From Panorpa germanica (Eukaryota; Arthropoda; Insecta; Mecoptera; Panorpidae): 64,000 nt of DNA. Location: assembly GCA_963678705.1 (NCBI GenBank), contig OY783205.1:25721034-25785033 (forward strand), written 5' to 3'. The position numbers and the translations under genes were made by a program. A model generated the notes under the pieces. The model was not told the DNA's origin. It worked only from the letters and a program-made list of their open reading frames with translations, and made no database searches. Numbering within the stretch: the first letter of the stretch is position 1; each line of letters opens with the position of its first letter. Shown one piece after another: positions 50,129 to 63,000 of this stretch.

Positions 50129-50706
50129 TTAAGGAGGTATAGGACGTAAACGTTAATGATGAAAACGTTGTGAAATTTGGAGGGTCGATACAAATCGTTA
50201 AAATACATGCTGTCTTAAAATTTTAGAGATCTAGGGTTCCTAGTTTTCTTTTTATACATGATTAAAAATAGTAATTTTCCATACAAATCATAATTTTTAG
50301 CTCAATTTCACCACATAATATAACTTTTAACTATAAAAAAATGGTGACACGGCTTTCATAAACTAGGTGTATATAAAATAATTTTTCTGTAACTTTGGCA
50401 AAAAGAAAATTATCAAAAGGATACCTATATACGAAAATATTTAAATAAAACCAGTAAGAAATAGTAAGTGTAGGTTATAAGCCGGCAACGTTGCAAATGC
50501 CAATTTGAGCGGGAAATTCAAAATCGGAATTAATGTTATATAAAATATAACAATTTATTTGTCAAAGAACCAAATCACGCATGCGTCAACACACGTAAAT
50601 TTACAGCATTGCCAAATTTATTATTCCTTTTTCAAAATATTTAATTTGTATTTAAATTGAATTAATATAAATTTGATATTAATTATAGGTAATTTTTAAT
50701 TTATTT
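50129..50706. mobile_element. TTAA-flanked MITE, family A, copy 2 (right end missing)
   Basis: Starts at TTAA (50129-50132) with GGAGGTATAGGACGT and follows the copy at 44866 closely for about 570 bases, up to TAATTTTTAATTTATT. There it switches abruptly to repeat family C, so the right terminal repeat is lost. Confidence 0.85.
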
Positions 50707-50707
50707 A

Positions 50708-51000
50708 TGTCTGTCGGTAAAACAGTGACCATATACTCATGGATTCCATAGATGACGTTGTGAGAAAAAACGGCCAACAAAGTGACAGAACTTTCTGTGC
50801 AAATTGTTAAGTTATTATAAAATGATATAAAAAGGAATTGATAATTTAAATAATAGATTTTAAATGTCGTTTCTTTGATTTCAAGCAGGATAGTATGATT
50901 TAAGTTAAACAGTGTAATTATTATAATGTGTATGTGAATTACTAAAACAAAAATCTCTGATTTCAGAAGCAACACATGAGATTGATTAAAAATTTACAAC
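50708..51000 (+). repeat. Repeat family C, copy 1
   Basis: Matches 60977-61290 collinearly from GTCGGTAAAACAGT through CCATATACTCATGGA, GTCGTTTCTTTGATTTCA and AGCAACACATGAG. Non-coding; begins exactly where the TTAA element is broken. Confidence 0.8.
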
Positions 51001-51487
51001 TTCTAATAAAATTTGAGATATTGTCTTATAATTAATTAAAATATAGAGATTAAATTAGAATCATTGATAAAGTCAATAAGGTTTTTAATAAACTACAGAG
51101 AAAACAGGACGTCTAACTTATTTGACTAATAGACTAAATGATATAAACGAATTAAATTAACAAATTAAATCAATATATTTCAAATAGTATAATTAGTTAT
51201 AACAATAAATAAAAATAGTAAATTTACTGGTTTTGTTTACTGTTTCCTGAATCGACGCTGTAACCGGATGTAGAATCTTTATACATTGTATACATCAAGT
51301 CCCTTTAGCCTTCGGTGGATACAAGTTAAAGCCACGCAAAGGGAATCAAATATTAACCCCATATTTACAAAATCTCTCCCTTACATTTTGAGATAAGAGA
51401 TATACCCTTATATGTTTGCATGGTTCAAATATACATGTCCATATACAATGAATCTTCCTTCATATCCGACATATTTACTATGATGTA

Positions 51488-51519
<32 letters not shown>

Positions 51520-53160
51520 GGGTGCACCAGGCAAACGGATTTACACATTTGCGCCACTAGGCTATTCAAATTTTGCTGCCCTTACCGACCGCTACAATGT
51601 GTCAGTTTCTAGATTATTTTTCACACACAACGATTTAGTTAAGATTGCACAAGAAATAGCTCGTGTCTAGCTAGCAACAGAGATTTTTTTAAAAATATTT
51701 TCTGATTCTCAGTCAATTTTATATGGAGAATGTTCAAAATAGCGTAAAACGCATTATTTTATCTCAATTCGTCGTTTTAGCACTATTTCAACTTTGTGTG
51801 ATAAAAACTGTAGAAGTTATGAGAATTTCTTCAGGTTTTTTTTGGATTTTTGCTCATAACTCGAATACGCTTCAATAGCAATGTGAACTTTAGGCCTAAA
51901 TCTATGTAAGGAGACGGTATACGCACATGTCTAGTACATTGTTTTTATGTAGCTATAAGATTTCACAAGTAACAGCAAATAGCATAATAAAAGCACAATT
52001 CTCAATAATTTCAAAGCTCAATATTTAATAATTTAGAATATTTAGTCTAAATTCTTGCAAACCTTGGATAAAGCAATAACTAAGGGCTCTATTTGTAACT
52101 TCTTTTTGGACTTTCTCTTTGGAATTGTATTAGTATGATATTCATTTATTTATTAATATTAGCAAATGAAATTGCAAATAAAATTGCAGCTTATTACCGT
52201 TCTTAAGGAGCAGGTATTCATGACGCATGGCCACAGACAAAAACTTATAAAATAAGGCCCTAATAATTATTAAAGTATACGATGAATAATATTACACTTT
52301 TCTGACCTTAAACTATGTCAGTTTCTTTTGTCACCCCCTGTGCATTTACATATAACTCTCTATGAATTATACATAATACTTCTTTAAAGCAAGGGTGGTA
52401 AAGTGGGGTTAAGGGTAGAGAAAGAAGTTATAGAAAGAGAGGAGAGTGATGGGCACTGGTCTGAATAGAACACGTGTTAAAATCTAGCTTTGATTCCTTT
52501 TATTTGTTTGATGAGTCAAAGATTATCATCGAGTAGAACTTCTATGATTATTTGATGATGTTATACATCTGTACTTAATTTGTTTTAGAGAATTACCGCA
52601 TGTGTGATGATGGCGCTGTTCGACCAATACCTAAACTATAAACTAAAAAAATACTACATAGTGCTTTTAATTAATTATTATTACAATGTAATCTAGACAC
52701 AGCTGTGTCTTCAAATCATTTACTGCCAGGCTCTTTACCAGCCTTAATTTTGATGATTTAGGTGTCCATCTTGAAAAAATGGCGGCTGAAAATAGTCCAC
52801 TTGAAATATCTCTTACCAGTGAATTCTAAGATAAAAATAGTTATCAGCAATCTGGTAGAGGACTGAATTTGTTACAATTATGCTTATACCATTATTTTGT
52901 ATACCTGAGAGATATTGAGTTAAGCCGCTCTAAAGAAGAGAACATCACTGAGAATTACTTATGATTCCAAACAGCGAGTGCATCCGCTTAGAATTTTGCA
53001 CATGTATCTAAAAAACACATAATAATATATGGACATACCATATATCATTTAAAAGGATTTTAAAAAGTATTATAATTTTTCTTAAATATTTTTTTGATAA
53101 AATAAGTTTAATGTATTTTCATCATGTTCTTAAAATATTTATATAAGTTTAAATCCCGAT
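51001..53160. other. Repeat-derived AT-rich region, no gene seen
   Basis: Includes an AT microsatellite at about 51493-51520 and, from 51522, a block starting GGGTGCACCAGGCAAACGG and ending near TTTTGTCACCCCCTGTGCAT at 52345, possibly a decayed transposon. No open frames of note. Confidence 0.4.
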
Positions 53161-53342
53161 AGTTCGGCGGCGACTTATACTTAAAAGAGGTTATAAGAGC
53201 GGTATAAATCTATAATACGATAATGATTTTTATCTTATTCGTTTCTATACACATTATAAAAAAATAAGTGAGTCAGTGCTTTTTAGTTATATCGGTAGTT
53301 TATACCCCACAACTTGTTTTAAGTATGAGTCGCCGCCGAACT
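53161..53342. mobile_element. Short palindromic MITE
   Basis: 182 bp with 26-bp terminal inverted repeats differing at one position; they begin AGTTCGGCGGCGACT and end TACTTAAAA. Sequence related to the left half also occurs at 43235-43360. Confidence 0.85.
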
Positions 53343-53354
53343 CTCGTAATTTGA

Positions 53355-53564
53355 ACTATATATAAAAATTCAGCCTGCGTATGTTTGTGCTCGAAAAACT
53401 TGAGAAGTAGTCGGTCGATTGGCTCGAAATTTTGACACAACGTTGCATTCGAATACTGAATTCGTTTCTTTCAAATCTGTGTTTGTGTGCGTGTGTTTCT
53501 CATTTACTTTTCATCCGTCTTGTATCAGACTGAGCGACAGCAAAGTGTGAACGGATTTAGCTAG
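53355..53564 (+). mobile_element. Second Helitron-like element
   Basis: Contains TCGGTCGATTGGCTCGAAAT and a Phe/Val-type repeat head typical of short insect Helitron derivatives, and ends GTGAACGGATTTAGCTAG followed by T, the CTRR-T terminus. It belongs to a different subfamily from 1136-1465. The 5' end is approximate. Confidence 0.5.
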
Positions 53565-55860
53565 TATGAAATCAAAAAAATTCATAACTAATACAATTAG
53601 AGCATTTTTAATTGGTATAACCTCCGCAGTCTAGCAGGCTCCTGTATTAAAAATATATATTATTTAACATTAATTTAAGGGATATATTATTTAACAATTA
53701 CTTAGCAAACACTAAAATAATTCATATATCAAATTCCAACTACACGTAATATTACGTTCGCAAAGTTATAAAAATGTCAACAGCACTTATAAAATCCCTT
53801 CGTGCATCTGTACATCTCACTCAAACGTGAAACATCATTAAACGCGTTCAGCTAATGACGATATAAACCATACGAAATAATCAACGACATACAGTCATAA
53901 AGCTTTTCTCCAATGAAAATATAATTATACACTAAGAACCGTATGTCTTTGATTATTTCATATGTATATATTTTATATGATGTTTTTAACGAGAGCTTTT
54001 ACTGTTACTATATAGGTAAGGTGATGAACGATTTGTCGTTTTCTTTTTGGTTTTCCTTTTAAAGTAAATCTTTAGTATCCAAACGAGGTTAAATAGAGCT
54101 TTACGATCCTTAAAAAGCACTAAGGACTTGAATAAAGAAATAATTTAAGAGCGGAAAAACGGAATCTCGAAAAGCTTGAAAAGCTCAATGAGATGAAAAC
54201 TTGTCTTTTCTCGTCTCGTCTTAAAATGTTTAAATTGTGTTAAAATAAAATTTTATATCGCAATAAAATTTATTTGAAGTTTTAATGATTTTTGTATGTT
54301 GTAGTAATTCATTGATTAGACTTGCTGAAATTTTGTGCTCTATTTTTTGATAAGAATAGATTGTCAACTTGTGTTAATTGTATGTTGGCTATGTGGTAAT
54401 TAACTTAAATATTTTCACACAGTGGAGCCATCAGAACCCTCTCGGGTGGCTTCGTCAGATGGTAAATACCAGAAATTTGGGCCTATATTCACCACTGCTT
54501 GCCTGTGATGAGAATTACTTGAATATAGGCGTTTCGGACTTAAAATTATCTATGAAGAATGTCTCACAAATACTTCACCCTGTATATTTTTTACAAAGTG
54601 ATCATATGTTTAAAATAAGCTATACCTTCTAAAAGCATTTTCTTAATTTTGTCATTCACAGTACCAATTTTAATTTAATTTCTTTTTTAAGTTTTCTTAG
54701 TTTTTTTTAGAACCTTACATGGTCCAATGTTTTAAATTATTATATTATATTATTTATATTATAACCTCCAAAATGTGACAATCTGTCAACATGCAGTAGT
54801 TAAAAGAAGTTTAATGTCAGTTTTTGAAAAATATAGAAGTGAAAACAATTTCTGTTACTAATTGTTATTAAAAATAGCAATTTTAATTACTTTACATGTC
54901 GAACTTTCAAATTTTATATTTCTAACAATGCATACGCACCAACTAAATTAACTAAACTTAAATTAAAACACAAATGTGAAAAGGAATGCTTAAACGAAAA
55001 CCAGAAATCTAGATTACAATAATAAATAAAAACATTAAATTAAATATCAAAACATTGAGAGGGAATGAGGCTTAAGTTTATATTCTAAATTAAATAAAAC
55101 ACAAAAGTAAAACACACCAAAACTGTATGTCTATGATTAAAATGAACTCAAGGCTACTCAAATTGCCTTTGCTATACAGAATTCGTTAGTTCTGAAAATT
55201 CTTCCTTACGTTGATGACGTCACATTTTAAAAGTTAAAAGTCCAGTACTTATTCTAATACCAAATATTTACAACTATTTATCTTTATTAATATTTTAATT
55301 TAAAATCCTTTACAAATAACTTTATACCATCATTCCAGTTTCTATTTGTTGGATTCTCCATGCTCTATGCTCTATCCTCCAGTCAAAGCAAAGGTCGGGC
55401 TCGTGCCCATGCCCGTTCTCCTTGCTGCTGGAGTCTCATTATATATTATTACATTTCTGAGAGAGCAAAGACATGTGCCCGGAGCCAGAAGCAACGAATA
55501 AATAGGTAGGGGATGAGATAGAGGGTAAAAGTGGGGTGTTTACAAACGAGGGTGGTATTGTACAGTGTAGAAGAACAAGAAGCAATGCATAAGAACGGTT
55601 TAACGCAAATATATTAGCTATTTGCTTTTAAATGTCATGTAGAACAATAAAGAATGGAATAACTATTAAAAGATAACTACAAAAAATAAATTATGAGATG
55701 TGACATTAATTTGTTTAATAGTTCCGTTTGATAATTGATTTATCATTTAATGATTTATTTATAAACAAAGCTTGAACATTTACCTAAATTATTGTTTTTA
55801 TGTGGTTTAAAGAGCTCAATCGTGTGAAAAGTTATTAACGTTTTACTACATATTAACTAC
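53565..55860. other. AT-rich intergenic region, no gene seen
   Basis: Small GC-richer patches occur at 54420-54530 and 55370-55480, but no splice-bounded frame or known family was recognised. Confidence 0.4.
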
Positions 55861-55861
55861 A

Positions 55862-56210
55862 TTGTCTCTCTTCTCGCGCTTCCTCGCTATTTCTTGTTCT
55901 TTTACCAAATTCTCCACCTTTTCTCTAACTTCTTTCTCTGTTTCTTCCTTTTTCTTTTCTTCTTCTTTTTTTCTTCTTTTTCCCCTTTCATCCTTTTTCC
56001 TACCTTATCATAAGATCTTTTCTTTCCCTGCGCGATTCTTCGATGAATATCTTAAATTCTTCTTCCATCTTTTTTAACTTCTCCCTCATTTCCTTCATAT
56101 CTTCTTGCATTTCTTTTTCTGTTTTTAACATCCGTTTAATTTTATACTCTGTTCCGTCCTTCTTTCTACTCTTCATTCCCCTCGGCATTTTCTTACCACG
56201 TCACCTATTG
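55862..56210 (-). mobile_element. LINE-like coiled-coil ORF fragment
   Basis: The minus strand encodes MPRGMKSRKKDGTEYKIKR followed by an Lys/Glu heptad-like stretch (EMREKLKKMEEEFKIF) and then a frameshifted very basic/acidic tract. This composition is typical of the N-terminal coiled coil of LINE-encoded proteins; the fragment may be the 5' part of the family whose 3' parts lie at 1560 and 43745. Linking them is inference. Confidence 0.4.
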
Positions 56211-57072
56211 TTATTTGTTATATTCTTTTTGTTATTTTATGTAAACAACGTTATTAACGTTTTTATATTTGGAAATCGACTATCATTTTAGTACGCTGTT
56301 GCCATCTATATCTAAGTGTGGAACCATGAAGTAATGTTTCACCCTTAATGTTATGTCAAACAAGACCTGAACGTTGCAACTCTCATATAGGATCATCCTG
56401 TTATTTCTCTTAGGCTTTCGTTTTTCCTTTTCATTCTTGGATTTTCACTGCAATTACATTTAACAATGATTTGTTCAATCACTCGTCCTTCTCTCCCTTT
56501 TTTCGTCTCCCACTTCCCAATCACCCACCATTACCCCTCTACATAACGGTTGCTTTTTATATTGGCTCCTGTTATAGACAATCATCCTATATTGACTGCA
56601 ACCTCCTTTGTTTAAAGCCCTATCACACGATAAAAAATAAACTGGAATTAACATTTTGGTGAAACGACAAAGCTAGGTGAAATTCCAGTCAAGAAATCAT
56701 TTCTATTTCACTCAGATTTCAGATAGATGTTACCTATAAAAAAGAATATTATAGAAAAAGAAACAAGATATATCTGTCTCTGTTACACATTAATGGTTTA
56801 TTTGTAACTTCATTCAATGAGTGAGGCCAGGAGAAGCGATTTTGACATTAACTTATGTCTAAACGTATCCAATATACAAATCCAATGGTGGTTTTTTTTA
56901 GTATTCTTGAAATTTTTCAGTCATCAAATAAGGCTCTACATCTGCGTACACTTGTACCCCGTTTTCCCCTTTTCTGGAACGTTAAAGCTTTGTAATGGTG
57001 ACAACATGTGTTCTTCTTGTAATCGAAGGCCGTTACAACAACCCCCCTCTCACCCTCCTGTGTATGATACAG

Positions 57073-57177
57073 GGGGTATCAGCTACACAAGATGGAGAAG
57101 TCAATGAAGTTTTGAGATTTGTTAAAAATTCACTAATAAAAGCTGATATCGCAACAGAACGCGATTTGGAGAAAGAG
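57073..57177 (+). CDS. Splice-bounded open frame of unknown nature
   Basis: Between acceptor TGTATGATACAG and donor GAGAAAGAG-GTATCC, 35 codons are open: GVSATQDGEVNEVLRFVKNS, then LIKADIATERDLEKE. The composition is protein-like, but no neighbouring exons were found. It could be an exon relic or part of a transposon. Confidence 0.25.
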
Positions 57178-58140
57178 GTATCCTCTAGAGTTAACTTTAA
57201 AAGAAAAAGTCTATGGTTCGGCATTGCTTGCATCAAACACATTTGTGTTTGGGCTAACTATTTATTTATTTAATATTTCTGCTGATAAGGCATTACGTTC
57301 TTCTACAATTGAACCGTCCCTTAAAACTATTTTAAATTTAAAACAAAAAGGAATATTTTATCCTTCTTCTTTTGTCTCCTATTTTCCTTTTACTCTTTCT
57401 TTCTTTTCTGTAGCTGCGCCACTCACCTACTTCCTTCTCTGTCTTCCATCAACAATTCCTTTGTCCTCTTTTCATCGTCTATCCTAAATCTATCGCATCT
57501 CATAACTGGTAGTAATGCTTGCTAATTGATTGTTTCAACTTCTTCAGCAATTGATGCTACAGTAGATCAACATTTTCAACCGTATAACTTCAATTATTTC
57601 CAATCTCCCAGCCACCCACTAAATGATAAGACAAGTCAAGGTTTGGTATGGTCTCCTGGTCTTCTTCAGTAGCTGTGTTCTGGTAGAACAAGGGTGTTAA
57701 GATGGGGAAGTCGATAAGACCCTTAATGGCTTCAAGAGGGTCAGGTCAGTCAGTAAACTAATGGAAGAGAAGTAGGGTGGGTGTGGAAGAATGGGATATT
57801 TATGCATTCAAACATTATTATACCAGACGCTATGAATGTAAATAGAGGTCGTAGGTCGTTATAGGATGATTGTTATGACATCTAACGGACATGCAGAAGA
57901 TTATCATTTGGAAGGAATGGTCCAGGGGAAATCATATTTATTTAGGGCTATAATACTGGATACTTTAGGACTATTATACATGTAATTGATTTGAAATGGA
58001 TTTCTTTATAGTAATATTAGTTTTTCTTACGTTTCAGAGTAGTGCTTGTTACTCAAAACATATACAAAATTATATTTTTCGTATTCCGATATCTATCTCC
58101 CAAATCAATCCTATTTTATCTTTCATTATATTTGCTATTC

Positions 58141-58262
58141 CCAATTTTTCCCATTCTTTCCTGCTGCTGTATCTCCCCATCTCTGCTAATTAGCTCCTCT
58201 TCCACACTTGTAACTTCTTCTCTTTGCCTCTTCTGTCGCCATTTCGTTCCTCCTCTTCCATC
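58141..58262 (-). mobile_element. Short LINE fragment
   Basis: Collinear with 44268-44380 of the LINE copy, including CCCATTCTTTCCTGCTGCTG and TCCTCTTCCACACTTGT, so it is the Arg/Glu-rich ORF2 segment on the minus strand; the rest is lost. Confidence 0.65.
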
Positions 58263-58329
58263 CTTCTTTCAACTCTCTTCTTCTTTTTCCTTAGAATCTC
58301 GCTTTCAGTATTTCTCATCGAATCTAATT

Positions 58330-60975
58330 GTAATATTCTAACATACCAACCCTAGTCGAAATTTTAGACCTATTCTGATCCTAAAAGGGATCTTTACTCC
58401 TCTTTTCATACTAAATAAGGTTTGATATTGAAATGAGTAAGCATATAACACCGGTCTTCCTCAGCAGTAGTTGATATCAACAGAATTACTCATCATTTCC
58501 CCTGGAAATCAAATCTACTATGATTAAGAATATTTATAGACAATTTCTTATTTTATACAACTTTGAAATTCAGCAATATTTTTTTATTTCTTATAAGTCG
58601 TGAGGGTTTGATTTTAAAAAAACGTACCCTACTCATTTCTGTGTGTCGTACCAGTGTCTTAAAACCTTCCCCTTCATTACCTCCTACAGTCGTACCCCAC
58701 TTTGAGTGAAGCCAGCATCTTTCAATTTTGCGATGGCTATAAAACCAAATTGGTGTTCACGCCCGTATCAAATATTACGAGTGTAGAGAAAAAAAACCAG
58801 ATAGTGTGACTTTATCACGATAAAACAATAGGGGTGGTAGGGGATGGGAGGAAGGACTGTTGTTCGTGGTGGCGGAGACTGAACCATTTTAAGGGTTGTT
58901 TTCCATAGTAATATACGAGTTATTTTTAAATTAAATAAATTTAAGTAGTATGTATTTTAATGGCACGTCATATGTTGACGTTCTTTACAGCTTGACACAG
59001 CTGTTGTCTCAGTAGACCTGTAGTGGTCTTCTCCCGCTTATATTTCCTTACATGTTTGATGCAAACCGCGTAGATCTGTTGACAATATAAAAAGGACTGG
59101 TAAGTTTTTTATAATCTAAAAAAAATAGAATTTACAATTCTTTAATTATGTTCAATATATTTTTTATTTCCTAGTATGAGTAAAATAAAATAACTTTAAA
59201 GGTTCTATAGATGGTAATAGCTTTGAACAATACTCGTATGTACAATGTACTGCTTCCATGTTCTTGCTTCTATAACACGTAGTCACACTTCTGATATTGG
59301 TAGATGCGGTGATTTTTTACAACCAAGGGAGGTTTAAGATATCCTGAGGGAGTCTCTGGATGCGATTGGCTCCGAAATGACACCTACGGGAGTCGTAACA
59401 TTCAAAACAGCTATATGTTTATACACAAAAAGGCAGAGAACTACAGATTCTGCGTATGACAATCTTCATACAGTGGTCTACAACATTATGACTTGTCTTC
59501 AAAGGCTCTCAAAATCTTCAGTGGAATAAAACAAGAAAAATTGGCCAGAGTTTTTGCTTTGTCGTTCTCTAAACGCTTGAAAATCAACGAAAAGTGTCTA
59601 TTACCCCCACTCCATGTTCGTAATTCATTCATAAGTGAAACCCCATCGTCAACAACACTTTACGATTGCGACGAAGTAGCTTTCCATGTTTTAAACTCTT
59701 TCTAATGGTTTTAGTGATATGAGAAAAGCTTTAATCGAAAGCTTTAAAGCTTTTCTCTAGTTGTTTCACTTAAATTTATATACATCAGGTATTTGTTGTA
59801 TATTTTAGAGTATATATATATCAACACATAGTGTTAATTCAGTGAAAAGCTTCGGCTTGATTGATGCAAAGTAGAGTCTCGAAAATGTGTGTTGGTGAAC
59901 GGAAAATTGAGAAGATCATAGATACAAAAGGACTTTATTAATTAAATTACTTTATATACCAAAAGTATTGTCATTTATAGATATGATTTAGTATATATAG
60001 AAACCAATAGTTCTCCAATTCGAATGGTATAGAGAAAATATTATGTTGCGTAAAAACTACGAAAATTTTGAATTCGCTTTTGAATTCTTTCAAATATCTT
60101 AGTATTGGATGGCTCTAAGGCGTTGATAGTCATTATCAATCTTAAAGAGAACAAAATTTGGAACAAATTTCTCTTTCACAAGTTTTCTCTAAACCTAACA
60201 ACAAGCGCGTTGCAGCGTTAGGAAACTGGAAAAAAAATTATAGATGTACTATATGTTAATGTTGAACACAATTGAAACTTGGGTGTTATTTATTACACTG
60301 TACATTATATTTTAGAATAAATACAAGCGTATTATATACAATCCAAGCATATTTTAATTCTGATTACGATACCAGTGCATTTATTATATTGAAGACATAT
60401 TTGTGTATTAATTTTATATGAAATTTACACATTTTTAAAATATGTGTATTTTTTGTAATTAAAAAAAAAAAGAATTTCAGAATATTTTTATTACTTAATA
60501 TTTACCTTTAATTACAAAATTATGCTAAGGAATCAATAAAAGAAGCTCCTTTTATTTAATTTAATTTTAATTTTAATATTATCACTTAAGATATCAGGAC
60601 ATAATACCGAAGGAACTATTATTTTAAAAGACGAAGTACCTAATTTTATATATCTAGATGAAATCAAATTTTTCGATCAATCGATTTCACCATAAATAAA
60701 TTCCCTGAATAAACTACAGTTAATTATATACGAGTGTACATAACTAACTGTCTGAAAAGATAATGCAAGCAAATAAAAAGGTCACCGTTCCCACTGAGTC
60801 TACTGTGAATGAAGGTTTGGTTTGGAAATATTTAAATATTTATAAAATGTATGGAAAAAGTTAGCGGCAAATGATATATTTCGTATATGCAGCAGAGTAG
60901 CAAAAAATAAGAATCCAAATAACTCTATATGTATATGTAAAGAAATTATATTTCTTTAGTTGGTACAAAGCTCGT
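58330..60975. other. AT-rich intergenic region
   Basis: A 70-codon frame at 59493-59705 lacks splice or family support. Apart from the hairpin at 59721 nothing specific is seen. Confidence 0.4.
59721..59757. repeat. Perfect 13-bp stem hairpin
   Basis: GAGAAAAGCTTTA and TAAAGCTTTTCTC flank an 11-base centre. Could be a transcript hairpin or a MITE remnant. Confidence 0.8.
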
Positions 60976-60976
60976 T

Positions 60977-61290
60977 CGTCGGTAAAACAGTTACCATATA
61001 CTCATGGACGTCATAGATGACGTTGTAGGAATAACGGTCAATGCAGTTGATATTTGGAGACGACAGAACTCATTGTGTATATTGTTAGGTTATAATAAAA
61101 TTAGATAAAAAGGAATTGACAATTGAAATAATAAACTTTAAGGTGTCGTTTCTTTGATTTCAGGTATGATAGAGTGATTTAAGTCAAACAATGTAATTAT
61201 TATAATGTGTATATAAATTACTAAAATAGAAGTCTTTGATTTAAGAGCAACACATGAGTTTGATTCAAAATTTACAGTTCCTAATGAAAT
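60977..61290 (+). repeat. Repeat family C, copy 2
   Basis: Collinear with 50708-51000 at roughly 85% identity. Starts GTCGGTAAAACAGT. Confidence 0.8.
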
Positions 61291-61744
61291 TGGAGATATT
61301 CTCTTATATATGAATATATGTTATTTAAACAAATTTTTATGAATTTAATAAGAATAAGAATTAAAATTGACTTTTAGAATCATTTATTATGAGTACTAAA
61401 AATATAGTAAATTAGAATACTATGAGAATGAAGCACGAACTTTGTGATAAAAATCATTACCCATGGAAAGGGTAAGCCGTTAACAAAATGTTACACTAAA
61501 GGTGAAGAAAGGGGTGAAAATCCAAGGGTGTTAAAGTGAAGCAGCGTTTAGTAAGGGTTGAAAATATTGTGATAGATAAATAAGTAAACTATTTATTAAA
61601 ATTGAAAAAATAAGAGTAACATAGAGGGTTGTTTTTTAAGTAAGATGATTTTACTTTTACATAAAATTAATACTTTTCAATAAACGACAATTTTTTAAAA
61701 GAGAATCAATTGGTTATTATATAAAATACTTTAAAACATTTTTC

Positions 61745-62458
61745 TTAAGGGAGGGGTTAGGGTTTCAGCGTAAAAAAAAACACTTTTTTTGCGATTTTTT
61801 TTCTCAAGTATAGATTGAGCAATTTTATTCGAACCTTTTGTACATTATTGAACATACTTTTGACTATGTTGTATAATTTTCTCATGCATCATGCATAAGC
61901 CGGTAACAGAGCTTTCTCCAGAAGGTCTTGGGAAAAAAGCAATTTGCGGTGTTCACAATAACTCGGCCGGAAATTATTTGAAAATGAAAAACCATTAAAA
62001 TTTAGTTAAATTATAATCAAATCTTCCCCCCAACGGTCTTTTTTCATTTAAAAATTTTTGGCGGCCATCTAAAATGTGAACTGTTATTTTCCACGAAAAA
62101 TTCCGCCATTTTGTGGGTGGGAAACACCCTTAATGTAAAAAAATTATTTTTATCTAAACGTTTGGGTGAGGTATTTTATATGTAGAAAATGTGTACGAAG
62201 TTTGAAATGAATCGGTCAATTAGTTTCCAAATGACCGTGAACACGGACTTTGAAAAAGTACTTTTGAGAACAACGCTACAGGACAATAGCAATGAATAAA
62301 CTGTATACCTGATTACCGGAGTAATAAGACAATAACTTCAAGAATATTGCGTAGATCGGCTTAAAATTTTTAAGACGTATTCTTGAAATGTTAAACAATA
62401 AGATAAGACAAAAAAAATTTGGATTCTTTGAAAGTGAAAACCCTAACCCCTCCCTTAA
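61745..62458. mobile_element. TTAA-flanked MITE, family B
   Basis: 706 bp between TTAA (61745-61748) and TTAA (62455-62458). Ends: GGGAGGGGTTAGGGTTT and its inverse AAACCCTAACCCCTCCC. The interior holds ATGAATCGGTCAATTAGTTT and CTCGGCCGG patches but no ORF. Same target preference as family A, different sequence. Confidence 0.88.
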
Positions 62459-62649
62459 ACTATCTGATAAACGAAAGACATAATTTCACTTTTATTCCAT
62501 ATTTCTAAGCACCAAATATAAGTTTAGAAACTGAAATAAAAATGAATGCGTAAACTTTTTTAACCCTACACGAATACGTTTCAGGTTAAACAGTTTAGAA
62601 CAATAAAATTTAGTGACAAAATAAGACAAAATAAAGGGTTGCATATTAA

Positions 62650-63000
62650 GGATAAAACTCACCCCTAAATATCCTTTACCCCGTGTTCCCGTTCCCGTCC
62701 TCTGAACCCAACTGAACCCGGTTATAAAAGGAGGAAAAACCCACCCTCTTCACATCCCACGGTGGCGGTGTCCTCACACCATCGAACCAGCGAACCATCC
62801 CCCATGTCATAGAGGGTGGCAGCGGAGAACCATTGCGACCACTCGCGAGTTGAAACGAGAAAGATGGTTTATTTATAAAACAAAACAACATACTTAAGAA
62901 AATGGAAATGGAACGAGGTAGTGGGTCGCGGGTAGAGGGTAGAGGGTAGGGGTAGAAAGAAGACTTTAAAAACACCCCAAGAGATCGCCCGTTGTAGGGG
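62650..63000. other. GC-rich patch without recognised gene
   Basis: A locally GC-rich segment (for example CGGTGGCGGTGTCCTCACAC). The minus-strand 99-codon frame over it has no family resemblance and no splice support; probably a transposon remain. Confidence 0.3.

Noticed and set aside
59493-59705. 70-codon plus-strand frame
   Set aside because: No family resemblance, no splice sites, isolated in a repeat-rich region.
61749-61765. Telomeric repeat array
   Set aside because: Only one TTAGGG-like word occurs and it is part of a terminal inverted repeat.
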